Source of the DNA: Candidatus Intricatilinea gracilis
GTDB taxonomy: Bacteria; Pseudomonadota; Gammaproteobacteria; Burkholderiales; Burkholderiaceae_C
DNA length: 64,000 bases
Assembly (NCBI GenBank): GCA_016702605.1
Contig: JADJDQ010000007.1
Coordinates: 1 to 64,000 of the forward strand
Direction: 5' to 3'
The position numbers were made by a program, and so were the translations under genes. How positions within the stretch are numbered: position 1 is the stretch's first letter; every line of letters starts with the position of its first letter. Of this stretch, positions 43,218 through 51,957 are shown in pieces. Under the pieces are notes generated by a model. It made no database searches and was not told where the DNA came from. It worked only from the letters and a program-made list of their open reading frames with translations.

Positions 43218-44399
43218 TTACTTGCGGGCCGCGACCACGTCGGCCGGCTGCACGATCTGACCAGTCTTGTTCGACCAGTTGTTCTTGGTGTAGGTGATGA
43301 CGGCGGCGAGTTCGGTGTCCGACAACGTCTTCCACGCCGGCATCGCGCCGTTGTTCTGGCCGTTCAGCAGCACCGCGATCTGTTTGCCCTTCTCGGCGTC
43401 GAGCACCACGGCCGAGCCGTCGAGCGGCTTGATCGGGCCGGCGCCCTTGCCGTTGGGCTGATGGCAGGCCTGGCAGTTGGCTGCGTAGACCTTGGCGCCA
43501 CGGGCGACCAGTTCGTCCAGCGCCCAGACCTTGGCCGGATCGTCGGCCCGTGCGGCCATCTTCTTGCGTTCACCGTCGACCCACTGGCTGTAGTCGTCGG
43601 CGCTCAGCACCTTGACGACGATGGGCATGTAGGCGTGTTCCTTGCCGCACAGTTCGACGCATTGACCGTAGTAGGTGCCGACCTTGTCGGCGCGGAACCA
43701 GGTGTCACGCACGAAGCCGGGCAGGGCGTCTTGCTTGATGCCGAAATCGGGCACCGTGAACGAGTGGATCACGTCATCGGCGGTGGTGATGATGCGCACC
43801 TTCTTGCCCACCGGCACGACCAGCGGGTTGTCCACCTTGCGCAGGTAGTCGTCGCCTTCGGGCTTGCCGGCATCCGACATGGCCCGATGCACGTTGTCGA
43901 TCGTCGACAGGAAGGCAATGCCTTCACCTTCACCCTTGAGGTAGTCGTAACCCCACTTCCACTGGTAGCCGGTGGCCTTGATGGTGACGTCGGCGTTGGT
44001 CGTGTCCTTTTGCGCCACGACGGTCTTGGTTGCCAGTGCACCCATCACCACGACGATGATGAACGGCACGATGGTCCAGGCGATCTCGACCGCCACACTC
44101 TCGTGGAAGTTGGCCGCCTTGTGGCCTACCGAGCGACGGTGCTTGATGATCGAATAGAACATCGCGCCGAACACGACGACGAAGATCACGCTGCAGATCA
44201 CCAGCAGCAGGTAGTGCAGGCCCTGGATGTCGCTGGCCATCTTGGTGGCGCCGCCAGGCAGGTCGAGCTGGTTGACCTTGGGGCCGCCAGGCAGGTCGTT
44301 GACCGCCATGGCGGCCGTGGTGGTCAGGGCCGCCGCTGCTGCCAGGCCGAACCGGCTGGCGCGTTGTCTCAGGGCATGCATCGTTTTCATCGCGCTCAC
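43218..44399 (-). CDS. ctaC: Cytochrome c oxidase subunit II fused to cytochrome c
   Basis: Electron entry subunit. Signal sequence, two helices (about 55-80 and 95-120), then the CuA domain with GQCVELCGKEHAYMP carrying both Cys, the His and the Met. After about residue 290 follows a cytochrome c domain with heme site CQACH and a Met ligand in NNGAMPAWKTL, so the enzyme is caa3-like. GTG at 44399 has GGAAG eight bases upstream; ATG at 44390 is an alternative. First gene of the oxidase operon. Confidence 0.96.
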   Translation of the reverse strand: MSAMKTMHALRQRASRFGLAAAAALTTTAAMAVNDLPGGPKVNQLDLPGGATKMASDIQGLHYLLLVICSVIFVVVFGAMFYSIIKHRRSVGHKAANFHESVAVEIAWTIVPFIIVVVMGALATKTVVAQKDTTNADVTIKATGYQWKWGYDYLKGEGEGIAFLSTIDNVHRAMSDAGKPEGDDYLRKVDNPLVVPVGKKVRIITTADDVIHSFTVPDFGIKQDALPGFVRDTWFRADKVGTYYGQCVELCGKEHAYMPIVVKVLSADDYSQWVDGERKKMAARADDPAKVWALDELVARGAKVYAANCQACHQPNGKGAGPIKPLDGSAVVLDAEKGKQIAVLLNGQNNGAMPAWKTLSDTELAAVITYTKNNWSNKTGQIVQPADVVAARK

Positions 44400-44800
44400 T
44401 TTCTCACTTCCAGTTCATGGCTACTTGTCGCAGGGCGGGCCACCCTGCTCAGGTGCAGCGTTCTTCCAGGGCAGCCGGTAGGCTCGCGTCGTGGTGCCGT
44501 CACGCAGGTCGCCGCGGGGACGATGCCTGCCAGGTCGGCAAACCACTGATGGCCCGGGCGGAATCACCCGGGTCCGACCGCTTCCAGATATCTCTTACGG
44601 CTCTCTTGCTGCGCTGCCGTGCCGGGTCGGCGCGGCGTTTCGACATTGCCTTGCATCAAGGCATGGCAGTTCGATACGTCGAAATCCGATCAGGTCTTGA
44701 TCGAGATCATGGGGCACATGTCGGCTCAAAGCGACGCGGATTTTATGCGCGCCGTGGAGCCCGGCAACCAAATTGATCCAGGTCTAGGGCTAGCACCGAG
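44400..44800. other. Upstream region of ctaC, no gene
   Basis: 401 bases between ctaC and the methyltransferase gene, which is transcribed toward it. No coding signal was recognised. It holds an FNR-like box and a flanking CGATCA / TGATCG repeat near 44687-44710. The rest shows only short GC-rich repeats, such as CCCGGG near 44552 and 44567. Confidence 0.6.
44697..44710. promoter_or_regulatory. Candidate FNR/Crp-type box upstream of ctaC
   Basis: TTGAT-CGAG-ATCAT matches the TTGAT-N4-ATCAA FNR consensus at nine of ten positions. It lies about 300 bases above the ctaC start, far for a direct promoter site unless the leader is long. Confidence 0.4.
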
Positions 44801-45733
44801 TCAGGGTGTGGTGCCGCGGCTGCGTTTGGCGGTCATCTCACGCATTGCCTGCAGAGAAATTTCGGTGCTCGCCTTGACAGGAGCCCGCGCAACAGCACGG
44901 ATTGCGTGGCCATAGATGATCTCGAAGCCCAGTCTGACGCGGCCATCAGGCCCACGCAGCTGGTCGTCGATCGCATGTTCGAGGCTTGTCCGCCAGCGCG
45001 GCGTGCGAAGTCCAGCCGTCCTGGACGGCGCGGTGTTGCTGCCCAGGCTGCGCAATTCGGCCAGCATGGCGGCCGGGTTGTCCCAGGTGAGGGTGATCAT
45101 TTCCATGTCCATCACCGGATCACCAAAGCCGGCGCTGACGAGTGCATCGCCCAGGTCGTGCATGTCGATGAAGGTGCTGGCCGGCACACCCCAGCCCTGG
45201 CGCTGGTAGAGGCGGCGCAGGCCGGCCAGTGTGTCCGGCCCCAGGCACGAGAACATCAGCATGCCCTCGACCTGCAGTGCAGCGTGCCAGGCGGCCAGCA
45301 GAGGTCGCAGATCGGCGCACCAGTGCAGCATCATGTTCGACCACAGCAGTTCACCCGGTGAAATCGGCTGGTCGTCGGCCAGGGCTTCGACGCCGTCACT
45401 GCGCGTGAACGATCGCCACCATGGCCGGGCAGCAGGCCCTGGTGCCGCGGCCGACACGGCGGCGGGTTCCACCGCCACATGACGCGCCTTGGGGTAGTGT
45501 CGGACGAGATCGTCCTTGCCGGCGCCGGCGTGGCTCCACCAGTCGATCACTCGTGTCGGGGCAAGCTTGAGCAGATCGAGTCGAGCCGCCATACGAGTGG
45601 CTACTTCGCGGTGCAGCCACGGTGCGTCGGCCTTGGCCTGCCGATGCTGCACACGCCGCAGCGCCGGCAGGTCCAGCCGTGTCGGCGTCATCATGGTGGC
45701 AGCAGGTGTGTCGGCGGGTTCGGTGGCGCTCAT
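44801..45733 (-). CDS. SAM-dependent methyltransferase, BioC-like
   Basis: 310-residue class I methyltransferase, related to the malonyl-ACP methyltransferase of biotin synthesis. RVQHRQAKADAPWLHREVATRM at the start and SNMMLHWCADLRPLLAAWHAAL with FSCLGPDTLAGLR in the middle are typical of BioC. The SAM loop is unusual: VIDWWSHAGAGKDDL instead of a LDLGCGTG-type loop, so activity is not assured. Start at 45733 (MSATEPADTP). Divergent from comF. Confidence 0.75.
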   Translation of the reverse strand: MSATEPADTPAATMMTPTRLDLPALRRVQHRQAKADAPWLHREVATRMAARLDLLKLAPTRVIDWWSHAGAGKDDLVRHYPKARHVAVEPAAVSAAAPGPAARPWWRSFTRSDGVEALADDQPISPGELLWSNMMLHWCADLRPLLAAWHAALQVEGMLMFSCLGPDTLAGLRRLYQRQGWGVPASTFIDMHDLGDALVSAGFGDPVMDMEMITLTWDNPAAMLAELRSLGSNTAPSRTAGLRTPRWRTSLEHAIDDQLRGPDGRVRLGFEIIYGHAIRAVARAPVKASTEISLQAMREMTAKRSRGTTP

Positions 45734-45940
45734 CGGCGGGTGGGTGCGGGGGAGCGCGGCAGTATATTGAGCATGGCCCGTCGGCCTGCGGCGGCGCGGT
45801 GATTGGCCCGCCGTGGCATTGGCCTGGGTCGTTGGGGTCCGGGCCGAAATTGTGAAGGTGCGGCAGCTTCGCGCCGCGCCTTCCCCTTCCTCTGGACCGA
45901 CCAGCCCGCGAGATTGCTGTCGACATGCCGGTACCGTGCG

Positions 45941-46885
45941 ATGACTGAACCGACCCACCGCGCCTTGCGCAGCGCCTGGTCCACGGCCTGGAGCTCGTGG
46001 CGGTCAACCCCGGCTGTGGCGTCACTTGCCGATGGCCTGGCCGAAGCGCTCGGCGGCAGCCTGTGCACGGTGTGCAGGCGTTGGCAGGGCCGCGCCATCT
46101 GTGCCGACTGCCTGGCACGTTTTGGTGCCCCCCGCCTGCGGTGTGCTCGATGTGCCATCGGGCTGCCGTCGGCGTGGGCGGGGTTCGAGAGCAAGCTGTC
46201 GTCGCCCACGCCAGTGCCAGTGCCAGTGCCAGTGCCAGTGCCAGTGCCAGTGCCAGTGCCAGTGCCAGTGCCAGCGCCAGCGCCATCCAGGGTGAATCGC
46301 CCGCTGCTGTGTGGCGCCTGTGTGCTCCTGCCCCCGCCCCAGGTGGCGGCCGTGGCGGCGTTCGACTATGTCTATCCGTGGGCCGGCTTGCTCGGGCGGT
46401 TCAAGTTTCAGGGTGGTGTCGACCTGGCCGGCCCGCTGGCGCGAGCCTTGGCTGGGGCGATCGAGCGAGCGCCCGGGCTGCCTGCGGTCGACCTGGTGTT
46501 GCCGGTGCCGCTGGCCGCCGAGCGGCTGCGCGAGCGTGGCTACAACCAGGCCTGGGAGCTGGCGCGGCATGTGGCACGTCGCCGTGGCCTGCGCGCCGAT
46601 GCCACGCTGATCGAGCGGGTGCGCAATACGGCGCATCAGCTGGCGCTGCCACGTGCCGAGCGTGCTGCCAATGTGCATGCGGCCTTTGTGCTCGGCCCGC
46701 GTGGCCAGGCTCGAGTCGCCGGGCGACGGGTGGTGCTCGTCGACGACGTGATGACCACCGGCGCCACCCTGGCCGAAGCCGCCCGGGTGCTGCTGCGCGG
46801 CGGGGCGGCCGAGGTGCAGTGCTGGGTGGTGGCGCGCACGCCGCTGGACGACGAAGCCACCACGGGCCACACGGCACACGGCTGA
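45941..46885 (+). CDS. ComF-family phosphoribosyltransferase-like protein with an expanded Pro-Val repeat
   Basis: ComF-type protein linked to DNA uptake in other bacteria. The N-terminal zinc-finger-like region has CTVCRRW, CADCLARFG and CARCAIG. The PRTase domain follows, with ERLRERGYNQAWELA and the PRPP loop VVLVDDVMTTGATLAEAAR. Between them is a (Pro-Val)-type run encoded by ten exact copies of a hexamer, which is absent from normal ComF proteins. Start at 45941 (MTEPTHRAL). 314 residues. Confidence 0.9.
   Translation: MTEPTHRALRSAWSTAWSSWRSTPAVASLADGLAEALGGSLCTVCRRWQGRAICADCLARFGAPRLRCARCAIGLPSAWAGFESKLSSPTPVPVPVPVPVPVPVPVPVPVPAPAPSRVNRPLLCGACVLLPPPQVAAVAAFDYVYPWAGLLGRFKFQGGVDLAGPLARALAGAIERAPGLPAVDLVLPVPLAAERLRERGYNQAWELARHVARRRGLRADATLIERVRNTAHQLALPRAERAANVHAAFVLGPRGQARVAGRRVVLVDDVMTTGATLAEAARVLLRGGAAEVQCWVVARTPLDDEATTGHTAHG
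46211..46282 (+). repeat. Hexanucleotide tandem repeat inside comF
   Basis: Ten perfect CCAGTG units (46211-46270) followed by two CCAGCG units. In frame it reads Pro-Val, then Pro-Ala, dipeptides. Gain or loss of units changes length by two residues without a frameshift. Confidence 0.97.
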
Positions 46886-46975
46886 ACCGGCGGCTTCTCG
46901 GTTCCAATCGAGTGCTCTCCCGGGATCCCACCCCGGGCGCCGACCCAGGCGCACCCCTCACCGCCGACTCACACC

Positions 46976-47446
46976 ATGTTTCGTATCGTCCTCGTCCACC
47001 CCGAGATACCGCCCAACACAGGCAACATCATCCGGCTGGCGGCCAACACCGGGTGTGAGCTGCACCTGATCGAGCCGCTGGGGTTCGACATGGACGACCG
47101 CCTGCTGCGCCGCGCCGGGTTGGACTATCACGAATACGCGCCGGTGCAGCGTCACGCCAGCTGGGCAGCTTTCGTCCAGGCGCTGCAGCCGGATGGGCTG
47201 CAGCTCTACGGCTTCACCACCAAGGGATCTCGGCCGTTCGACGAGGTGACCTGGCGCCCGGGCGACTGGCTGGTGTTCGGTTGCGAGACGCGTGGCCTGC
47301 CGGACGAGGTGCGTGATGCCCTGGCGCCCGATCGACGGGTCCGCTTGCCCATGCGCGCCGGCCAGCGCAGCCTCAACCTGAGCAATGCCGTGGCCGTGGC
47401 GGTGTTCGAGGCCTGGCGCCAGAACGGCTACGCAGGCGGGGGCTGA
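46976..47446 (+). CDS. trmL: tRNA (cytidine(34)-2'-O)-methyltransferase
   Basis: SPOUT methyltransferase that modifies the wobble base of leucine tRNAs. Family hallmarks in order: HPEIPPNTGNIIRLAANTG (residues 8-26), LIEPLGFDMDD, FGCETRGLP (SAM knot) and RSLNLSNAVAVAVFEAWRQ. 156 residues, normal for TrmL. It follows comF by 90 bases and converges on gpsA. Confidence 0.95.
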   Translation: MFRIVLVHPEIPPNTGNIIRLAANTGCELHLIEPLGFDMDDRLLRRAGLDYHEYAPVQRHASWAAFVQALQPDGLQLYGFTTKGSRPFDEVTWRPGDWLVFGCETRGLPDEVRDALAPDRRVRLPMRAGQRSLNLSNAVAVAVFEAWRQNGYAGGG

Positions 47447-47468
47447 GCGAGGTCGACCGGTGGGTCGA

Positions 47469-48476
47469 TCAGCCGGTCTGTTCGGCCCGCGCCTCGCGTC
47501 CCATCAGTCGCACCAGCGCATCACGCGGTGTGCTGCGGCCTTCGAGCACGTCGACCACGGCGGCGCTGATGGGCATGTCCACCCCCAGGCTCTGGGCACG
47601 TTGCCACACGGTGTGGGCGCTGTAGACACCTTCGGCCACATGGCCCAGGGTGTGCAGGATGTCGGCCAGACTGCGCCCTTCGGCCAGCAGCAGGCCGACG
47701 CGCCGGTTGCGCGACAGGTCACCGGTGGCGGTGAGCACCAGGTCGCCCAGGCCCGACAGGCCCATGAAGGTCTCGACCTGTGCACCGAGCGCCGCGCCGA
47801 GCCGGCTCATCTCGGCCAGGCCGCGGGTGATCAGGGCCGCGCGGGCATTCAGCCCCAGGCCCATGCCGTCGGCGATGCCGGTGGCGATGGCCAGCACGTT
47901 CTTGACCGCGCCACCCACTTCCACACCCACCGGATCGGTCGACGAATACACCCGCAGGCTGGCGCCGTGAAAGGCCTGCACGGCCAGATCGGCCACGTCG
48001 CTGTGCTGGCTGGCGCAGACCAGCGCGGTGGGTTGGCCACGCGCCACTTCGAGTGCAAAACTAGGGCCGGACAACACGCCGCAGCGCAGGCCTGGCGCCA
48101 CCTCGCGGGCGATCTCGTGGCCGAGCCGGCCACTGCCCGCCTCGAAACCCTTGCTCAGCCACACCGCCGCCGCGCCCTGGCCAGACAGCCGCGTCAGCAT
48201 CTCGCGCAGCCCGGCCATGGGCGTGGCGATGACGATCAGTCCGGCTTCTCTTTCACCTGGCGCTGCCACGTGCGCCAGCGCGGCGCCGAGGTCGGTGCTG
48301 CAGGCCAGTTCGCCCGGCAACTCCACCTCGGGCAGATAACGGCTGTTGCGCCGGCTGCTGGTGATGTCGTTGATCTGGGCGGCGTCGCGCCCCCAGAGCA
48401 GGGTGGGGAAACGGCTGGCCGACTGCGCGGCCAGGGCCGTGCCCCAGGCTCCGGCGCCGAGCACGCTGATGCGCAT
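47469..48476 (-). CDS. gpsA: Glycerol-3-phosphate dehydrogenase [NAD(P)+]
   Basis: Makes sn-glycerol-3-phosphate for phospholipid synthesis. The dinucleotide loop is SVLGAGAWGTALA at the N-terminus. The catalytic Lys lies in GGAVKNVLAIATGIADG, followed by LNARAALITRGLAEM. 335 residues. Lies 112 bases below secB on the same strand, the usual secB-gpsA neighbourhood of Burkholderiales. Confidence 0.97.
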   Translation of the reverse strand: MRISVLGAGAWGTALAAQSASRFPTLLWGRDAAQINDITSSRRNSRYLPEVELPGELACSTDLGAALAHVAAPGEREAGLIVIATPMAGLREMLTRLSGQGAAAVWLSKGFEAGSGRLGHEIAREVAPGLRCGVLSGPSFALEVARGQPTALVCASQHSDVADLAVQAFHGASLRVYSSTDPVGVEVGGAVKNVLAIATGIADGMGLGLNARAALITRGLAEMSRLGAALGAQVETFMGLSGLGDLVLTATGDLSRNRRVGLLLAEGRSLADILHTLGHVAEGVYSAHTVWQRAQSLGVDMPISAAVVDVLEGRSTPRDALVRLMGREARAEQTG

Positions 48477-48588
48477 GGTCTTGTGTGGGGTTGATGGGCT
48501 GCACCGGGTCGGGTCGACCGGCGCCGCCAGAGTCGCGAGAGGCGCTGGCCAGCGTCAGGCCCGGGGCCTGGCGCCAACGCCCGCGGGG

Positions 48589-49050
48589 TCAGGCATTCAT
48601 CGTGGCGCCGTTGGCTTGTTCGAGCTGGGCTTGTTGCTGCGCTTCGAACATGGCCTGGAAGTTCACCTCGGCCAGATGCACCGGCGGGAAGCCCGCGCGG
48701 GTGATCACGTCCGACACGATGGCACGCAGGTACGGGTACACGATGCCCGGGCAGGCGATGCCCAGGATGGGCTGGATCTGGTCTTCCGCCAGGTTGCGGA
48801 TCTCGAAGATGCCGGCCTGTTTGGCTTCGATCAGGAACAAGGTGCGTTCACCCAGCTTGGTCGTGACTGTTGCCGTGACGCTGACTTCGTAGATGCCTTC
48901 GGTGATGCCACCGATCTCGACGCCCAGGTTGATGTCGACCTGAGGTTGGCCTTGCTCGACCAGGATCTGCGGTGAATTCGGCTGCTCCAGCGACAAGTCC
49001 TTGAGGTAGACGCGCTGGATCTGGAAGACGGGATCTTGCTGCTCGGCCAT
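48589..49050 (-). CDS. secB: Protein-export chaperone SecB
   Basis: Tetrameric holdase that keeps secretory proteins unfolded and passes them to SecA. FQIQRVYLKDLSLEQPNSP near the start and GIACPGIVYPYLRAIVSDVITRAGFPPVHLAEVNF near the end are diagnostic. 153 residues. Confidence 0.98.
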   Translation of the reverse strand: MAEQQDPVFQIQRVYLKDLSLEQPNSPQILVEQGQPQVDINLGVEIGGITEGIYEVSVTATVTTKLGERTLFLIEAKQAGIFEIRNLAEDQIQPILGIACPGIVYPYLRAIVSDVITRAGFPPVHLAEVNFQAMFEAQQQAQLEQANGATMNA

Positions 49051-49081
49051 GTTGAGCGCCTCGGGGTGTGGAGTGTTGGAA

Positions 49082-49108
49082 TAAAAATGCCCGCGCTTCG
49101 GCGCGGGC
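49082..49108 (-). terminator. Terminator of the TehA-like gene
   Basis: Perfect 8-bp stem GCCCGCGC / GCGCGGGC with a TTCG/CGAA loop. On the minus strand it runs into ATTTTTAT. It separates the TehA-like gene from secB. Confidence 0.88.
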
Positions 49109-49149
49109 GCGACGGATTATCACCTGCGGCGCCGGGGCGCCGCCCGCCG

Positions 49150-50160
49150 CTACGCTTGCCCCGGGGCTGCCTCCTTCGTGATCACGGCCACGGTTTCGGG
49201 GGCAAGCAACGTGCCGGCGCGCAGGCCGCGCCAGGTCGCCAAAGTGAGTGCGAGGATCACCAGGCTCGTGAGCGCCAGCACGGCGGGCCCCAGCACCTTG
49301 AGCAGGCCACCGTTGGCCGCCAGCGTGAGTGTCAATCCCGACAGCGCCGCCAGCGGGAACGACATGCTCCAGTGCGCCAGCCCGAACGGCGCAGCGGCCA
49401 CACGCCGCAACAGCCGGCCGACCCACAGCAGCGTGAACACCGCGATGCCCCAGCACATCCAGCCCAGCAGCACCGGCGCGCCGAGCTGCATGGCCGACAG
49501 GCCGATCACTGCCGGCGGCGCCACCAGCACGAAGCTGGCGGGCAACATGCGTTCGGGCCACAGGCCGACATTGGCCACCCGCACCAGCAGCAGCGCAGTG
49601 ACCAGCGGCCACAGGAACAGGCCGATGCCGAACTGCGCCGCAGCAAAGTCGCCGTGTCCCAGGCTCACACCAGCCAGCGGCGCCAGCACATTGCCCACCG
49701 CCGGCACGATGAGCAGCGGCGTGACACCCGGCCATTGCAGTCCACCGGCCTGATGGCCCAGCCACACGCGGCCGAGCACCCACAGCGTCACCACCAGCTG
49801 CAGTGTGCAGCCGGCCCACCACAAGGTCTCGGACCAGAGTTCGGGTCCCCCCAGCGCCACCGCCAAGCTGGCCAGCAGGATGAGGGCGGCCGGAAAAGTG
49901 GCGACAAAGCCGTAGCGCACCGGATGGGTCAGATCGGCCTGCACCGCCTCGGGGTAGCGTTGCAACCGCATCACGCTGGCGCCGGCCAGCAGCAGGAAAC
50001 CCAGCGTCGCCACCGCGCCGGCCACCAGCGCCAGGGCGCCAGCCATGTCGCCCATCAGCGGGCCGGCACGCAACCAGGCCAGAGCCAGGCCGGCCCAGCC
50101 CATGACGGCCGAAAACCAGCCGGGCGAAAGATGTTTGAGAGGCGTCTTCTGGTTCGACAT
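49150..50160 (-). CDS. TehA/SLAC1-family anion channel or transporter
   Basis: 336 residues with about ten membrane helices. SPGWFSAVMGWAGLALAW, HPVRYGFVATFPAALILLASL and PLAALSGLTLTL match the SLAC1/TehA fold. Substrate unknown: homologues move dicarboxylates, chloride or, in Thiobacillus-like bacteria, sulfite. Its place 400 bases from the divergent sox operon makes export of sulfite or another sulfur anion worth testing, but this is inference. Confidence 0.82.
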   Translation of the reverse strand: MSNQKTPLKHLSPGWFSAVMGWAGLALAWLRAGPLMGDMAGALALVAGAVATLGFLLLAGASVMRLQRYPEAVQADLTHPVRYGFVATFPAALILLASLAVALGGPELWSETLWWAGCTLQLVVTLWVLGRVWLGHQAGGLQWPGVTPLLIVPAVGNVLAPLAGVSLGHGDFAAAQFGIGLFLWPLVTALLLVRVANVGLWPERMLPASFVLVAPPAVIGLSAMQLGAPVLLGWMCWGIAVFTLLWVGRLLRRVAAAPFGLAHWSMSFPLAALSGLTLTLAANGGLLKVLGPAVLALTSLVILALTLATWRGLRAGTLLAPETVAVITKEAAPGQA

Positions 50161-50427
50161 GGCGGTGCTGTGGCGGCGGTGTCAGCGCCGCCGGGAGGCG
50201 ACGGTGACTGATGAACAGGGCAATGATCCGACCCGCCGTGATGGTGGCCCTGGCCAGGTGGTGGTGTCGCAGGTGCGGTTCGGTGCGGTCGCAGTGTGAT
50301 GTCAGGGCAGGTTGTAGCACCGTCGAGAACGGTGCTGCGATCGAAGCAGGGCGGCCTGACGTCAGACTGAACCTTGGATGCACTTCATCTTGGTGTTTCC
50401 ACCGACATGGCCCTGGCGGGCCTGAGC

Positions 50428-50453
50428 TAATATATCTGTAATTGCTTATATTG
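50428..50453 (+). promoter_or_regulatory. AT-rich candidate promoter/operator of the sox operon
   Basis: In a GC-rich gap of 396 bases (50161-50556) the only AT-rich element is AATATA-N12-TATATT (50429-50452), a perfect 6-bp inverted repeat. It includes TAATAT (50428-50433), a good -10 box, but no clear -35 box lies 17 bases above it, which suggests an activator or alternative sigma factor. GCTTATAT at 50444-50451 recurs inverted before soxB. Confidence 0.45.
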
Positions 50454-50556
50454 TGTTTGTCAGGTCGCAACCCCGCGCCAGATGCTCGATCGGCCCTCTG
50501 GCTGATTGGTGCACCTTGCAGGGTCCGCCCTGATCTACCCCAGACAGGAGGCCCAC

Positions 50557-51957
50557 GTGTGGTCCAAGACTGAAGTGCCTGGTGACGCCATGGCACATCC
50601 GAGCGGGCGCTTGCGCAAGGCGCCCGAGAACTTCATCGACCCGGCAGGTGTACGCGAGGTCTTTGTCGAGGCTGGCCGCGGCAGGCGCGATTTCGTGCGC
50701 AAGGCCTTTGCGGCTGCTTTGGGCGGAGCCGCCGCCGCTGGTGCGATGGCGCAGGGCAACCCGGTGCCGGCCGAAGGGGGAGACCCCAATATCCTCGAAT
50801 TGCCCGAACACAGCAAGGGCCTGGGCCAGCCGGTGGCGACCGAGGGTTATGGCAAGCCCTCGAAGTTCGAGGGCAATGTGCAGCGCCGCCCGAGCCCGGG
50901 TCTAACGCAGACCGCGCAGTCCTCGGTGAGCTTTGCGCCGCTTCAGAGCCTGTTCGGCATCGTCACGCCCAGCGGGCTGCATTTCGAGCGTCATCACCAG
51001 GGCTGGTGGGATGTCGATCCCAGCAAGCACCGCCTGATGATCAACGGCAGCGACGACAAGATGGTCAAGACGCCCAAGGTCTTCACCATGGACGAGATCA
51101 TGCGTCTGCCTTCTGTGTCGCGTTTCCACTTCATCGAATGTGGCGCCAACAGCGGCATGGAATGGGGCAACGTGGCCGTGCCGACAGTGCAGTACACGCA
51201 CGGCATGATCAGTTGCAGCGAGTTCACCGGTGTGCCGCTCAAGATATTGCTCGACCTGTGCGGCGTCGACTACAGGCGTGGTCGTTACGTGCTGGCCGAA
51301 GGGGCCGACGGTTCGTCGATGACCCGCACCGTGCCGATGGAGCTGATCGAGTCGGGCGAGGTGTTCGTGGCCTACGGCCAGAACGGCGAGATGCTGCGGC
51401 CCGAGAACGGCTACCCGCTGCGCCTGGTCGTGCCGGGTGTGCAGGGTGTGAGCTGGGTGAAATACCTGCGTCGCATCGAGGTGGGTGACCAGCCCTACGG
51501 CACCAAGGACGAGGCGGTGCACTACATCGATCTCATGCCGGACGGTCAGCACCGCCAGTACAGCAGCATTCAAGAGTGCAAGAGTGTGGTCACCACGCCC
51601 TCGGGCGGCCAGGTGCTGCTCGACCAGGGCTTCTACAACATCAGCGGCCTGGCCTGGTCGGGCCGCGGCAAGGTGAAGAAGGTCGACGTGTCGGTCGACG
51701 GCGGTCGCAATTGGCGCTCCGCGCGGCTGGAAGGGCCGGTGATGAGCAAGTCGCTCACGCGCTTCAACATCGACTGGGTCTGGAATGGCAAGCCGGCGCT
51801 GATCCAGAGTCGCGCCAGCGACGACACCGGTTATGTGCAGCCCAGCTACAAACAACTTCGTGCGGTGCGGGGTACGCGCTCGATCTATCACAACAACTCG
51901 ATCCAGTCGTGGCTGGTGCAGGAAAGTGGCGAGGTGAAGAATGTCCAGCTTTCGTGA
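50557..51957 (+). CDS. soxC: Sulfur dehydrogenase molybdenum subunit SoxC
   Basis: Molybdopterin subunit of SoxCD, which oxidises the sulfane sulfur bound to SoxY. GTG at 50557 is chosen because AGGAGG lies five bases before it. Twin-Arg signal RRDFVRKAFAAALGG near residues 43-57. The molybdenum-ligand Cys is in RFHFIECGANSGMEWG. The C-terminal dimerisation domain is complete. 466 residues. First gene of soxCDYZAXB; its end overlaps soxD by 17 bases. Confidence 0.95.
   Translation: MWSKTEVPGDAMAHPSGRLRKAPENFIDPAGVREVFVEAGRGRRDFVRKAFAAALGGAAAAGAMAQGNPVPAEGGDPNILELPEHSKGLGQPVATEGYGKPSKFEGNVQRRPSPGLTQTAQSSVSFAPLQSLFGIVTPSGLHFERHHQGWWDVDPSKHRLMINGSDDKMVKTPKVFTMDEIMRLPSVSRFHFIECGANSGMEWGNVAVPTVQYTHGMISCSEFTGVPLKILLDLCGVDYRRGRYVLAEGADGSSMTRTVPMELIESGEVFVAYGQNGEMLRPENGYPLRLVVPGVQGVSWVKYLRRIEVGDQPYGTKDEAVHYIDLMPDGQHRQYSSIQECKSVVTTPSGGQVLLDQGFYNISGLAWSGRGKVKKVDVSVDGGRNWRSARLEGPVMSKSLTRFNIDWVWNGKPALIQSRASDDTGYVQPSYKQLRAVRGTRSIYHNNSIQSWLVQESGEVKNVQLS

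Noticed and set aside
46022..46954. Trp/His-repeat protein antisense to comF
   Set aside because: The repeat peptide is only the reverse reading of the CCAGTG repeat. ComF on the plus strand has the conserved domains.
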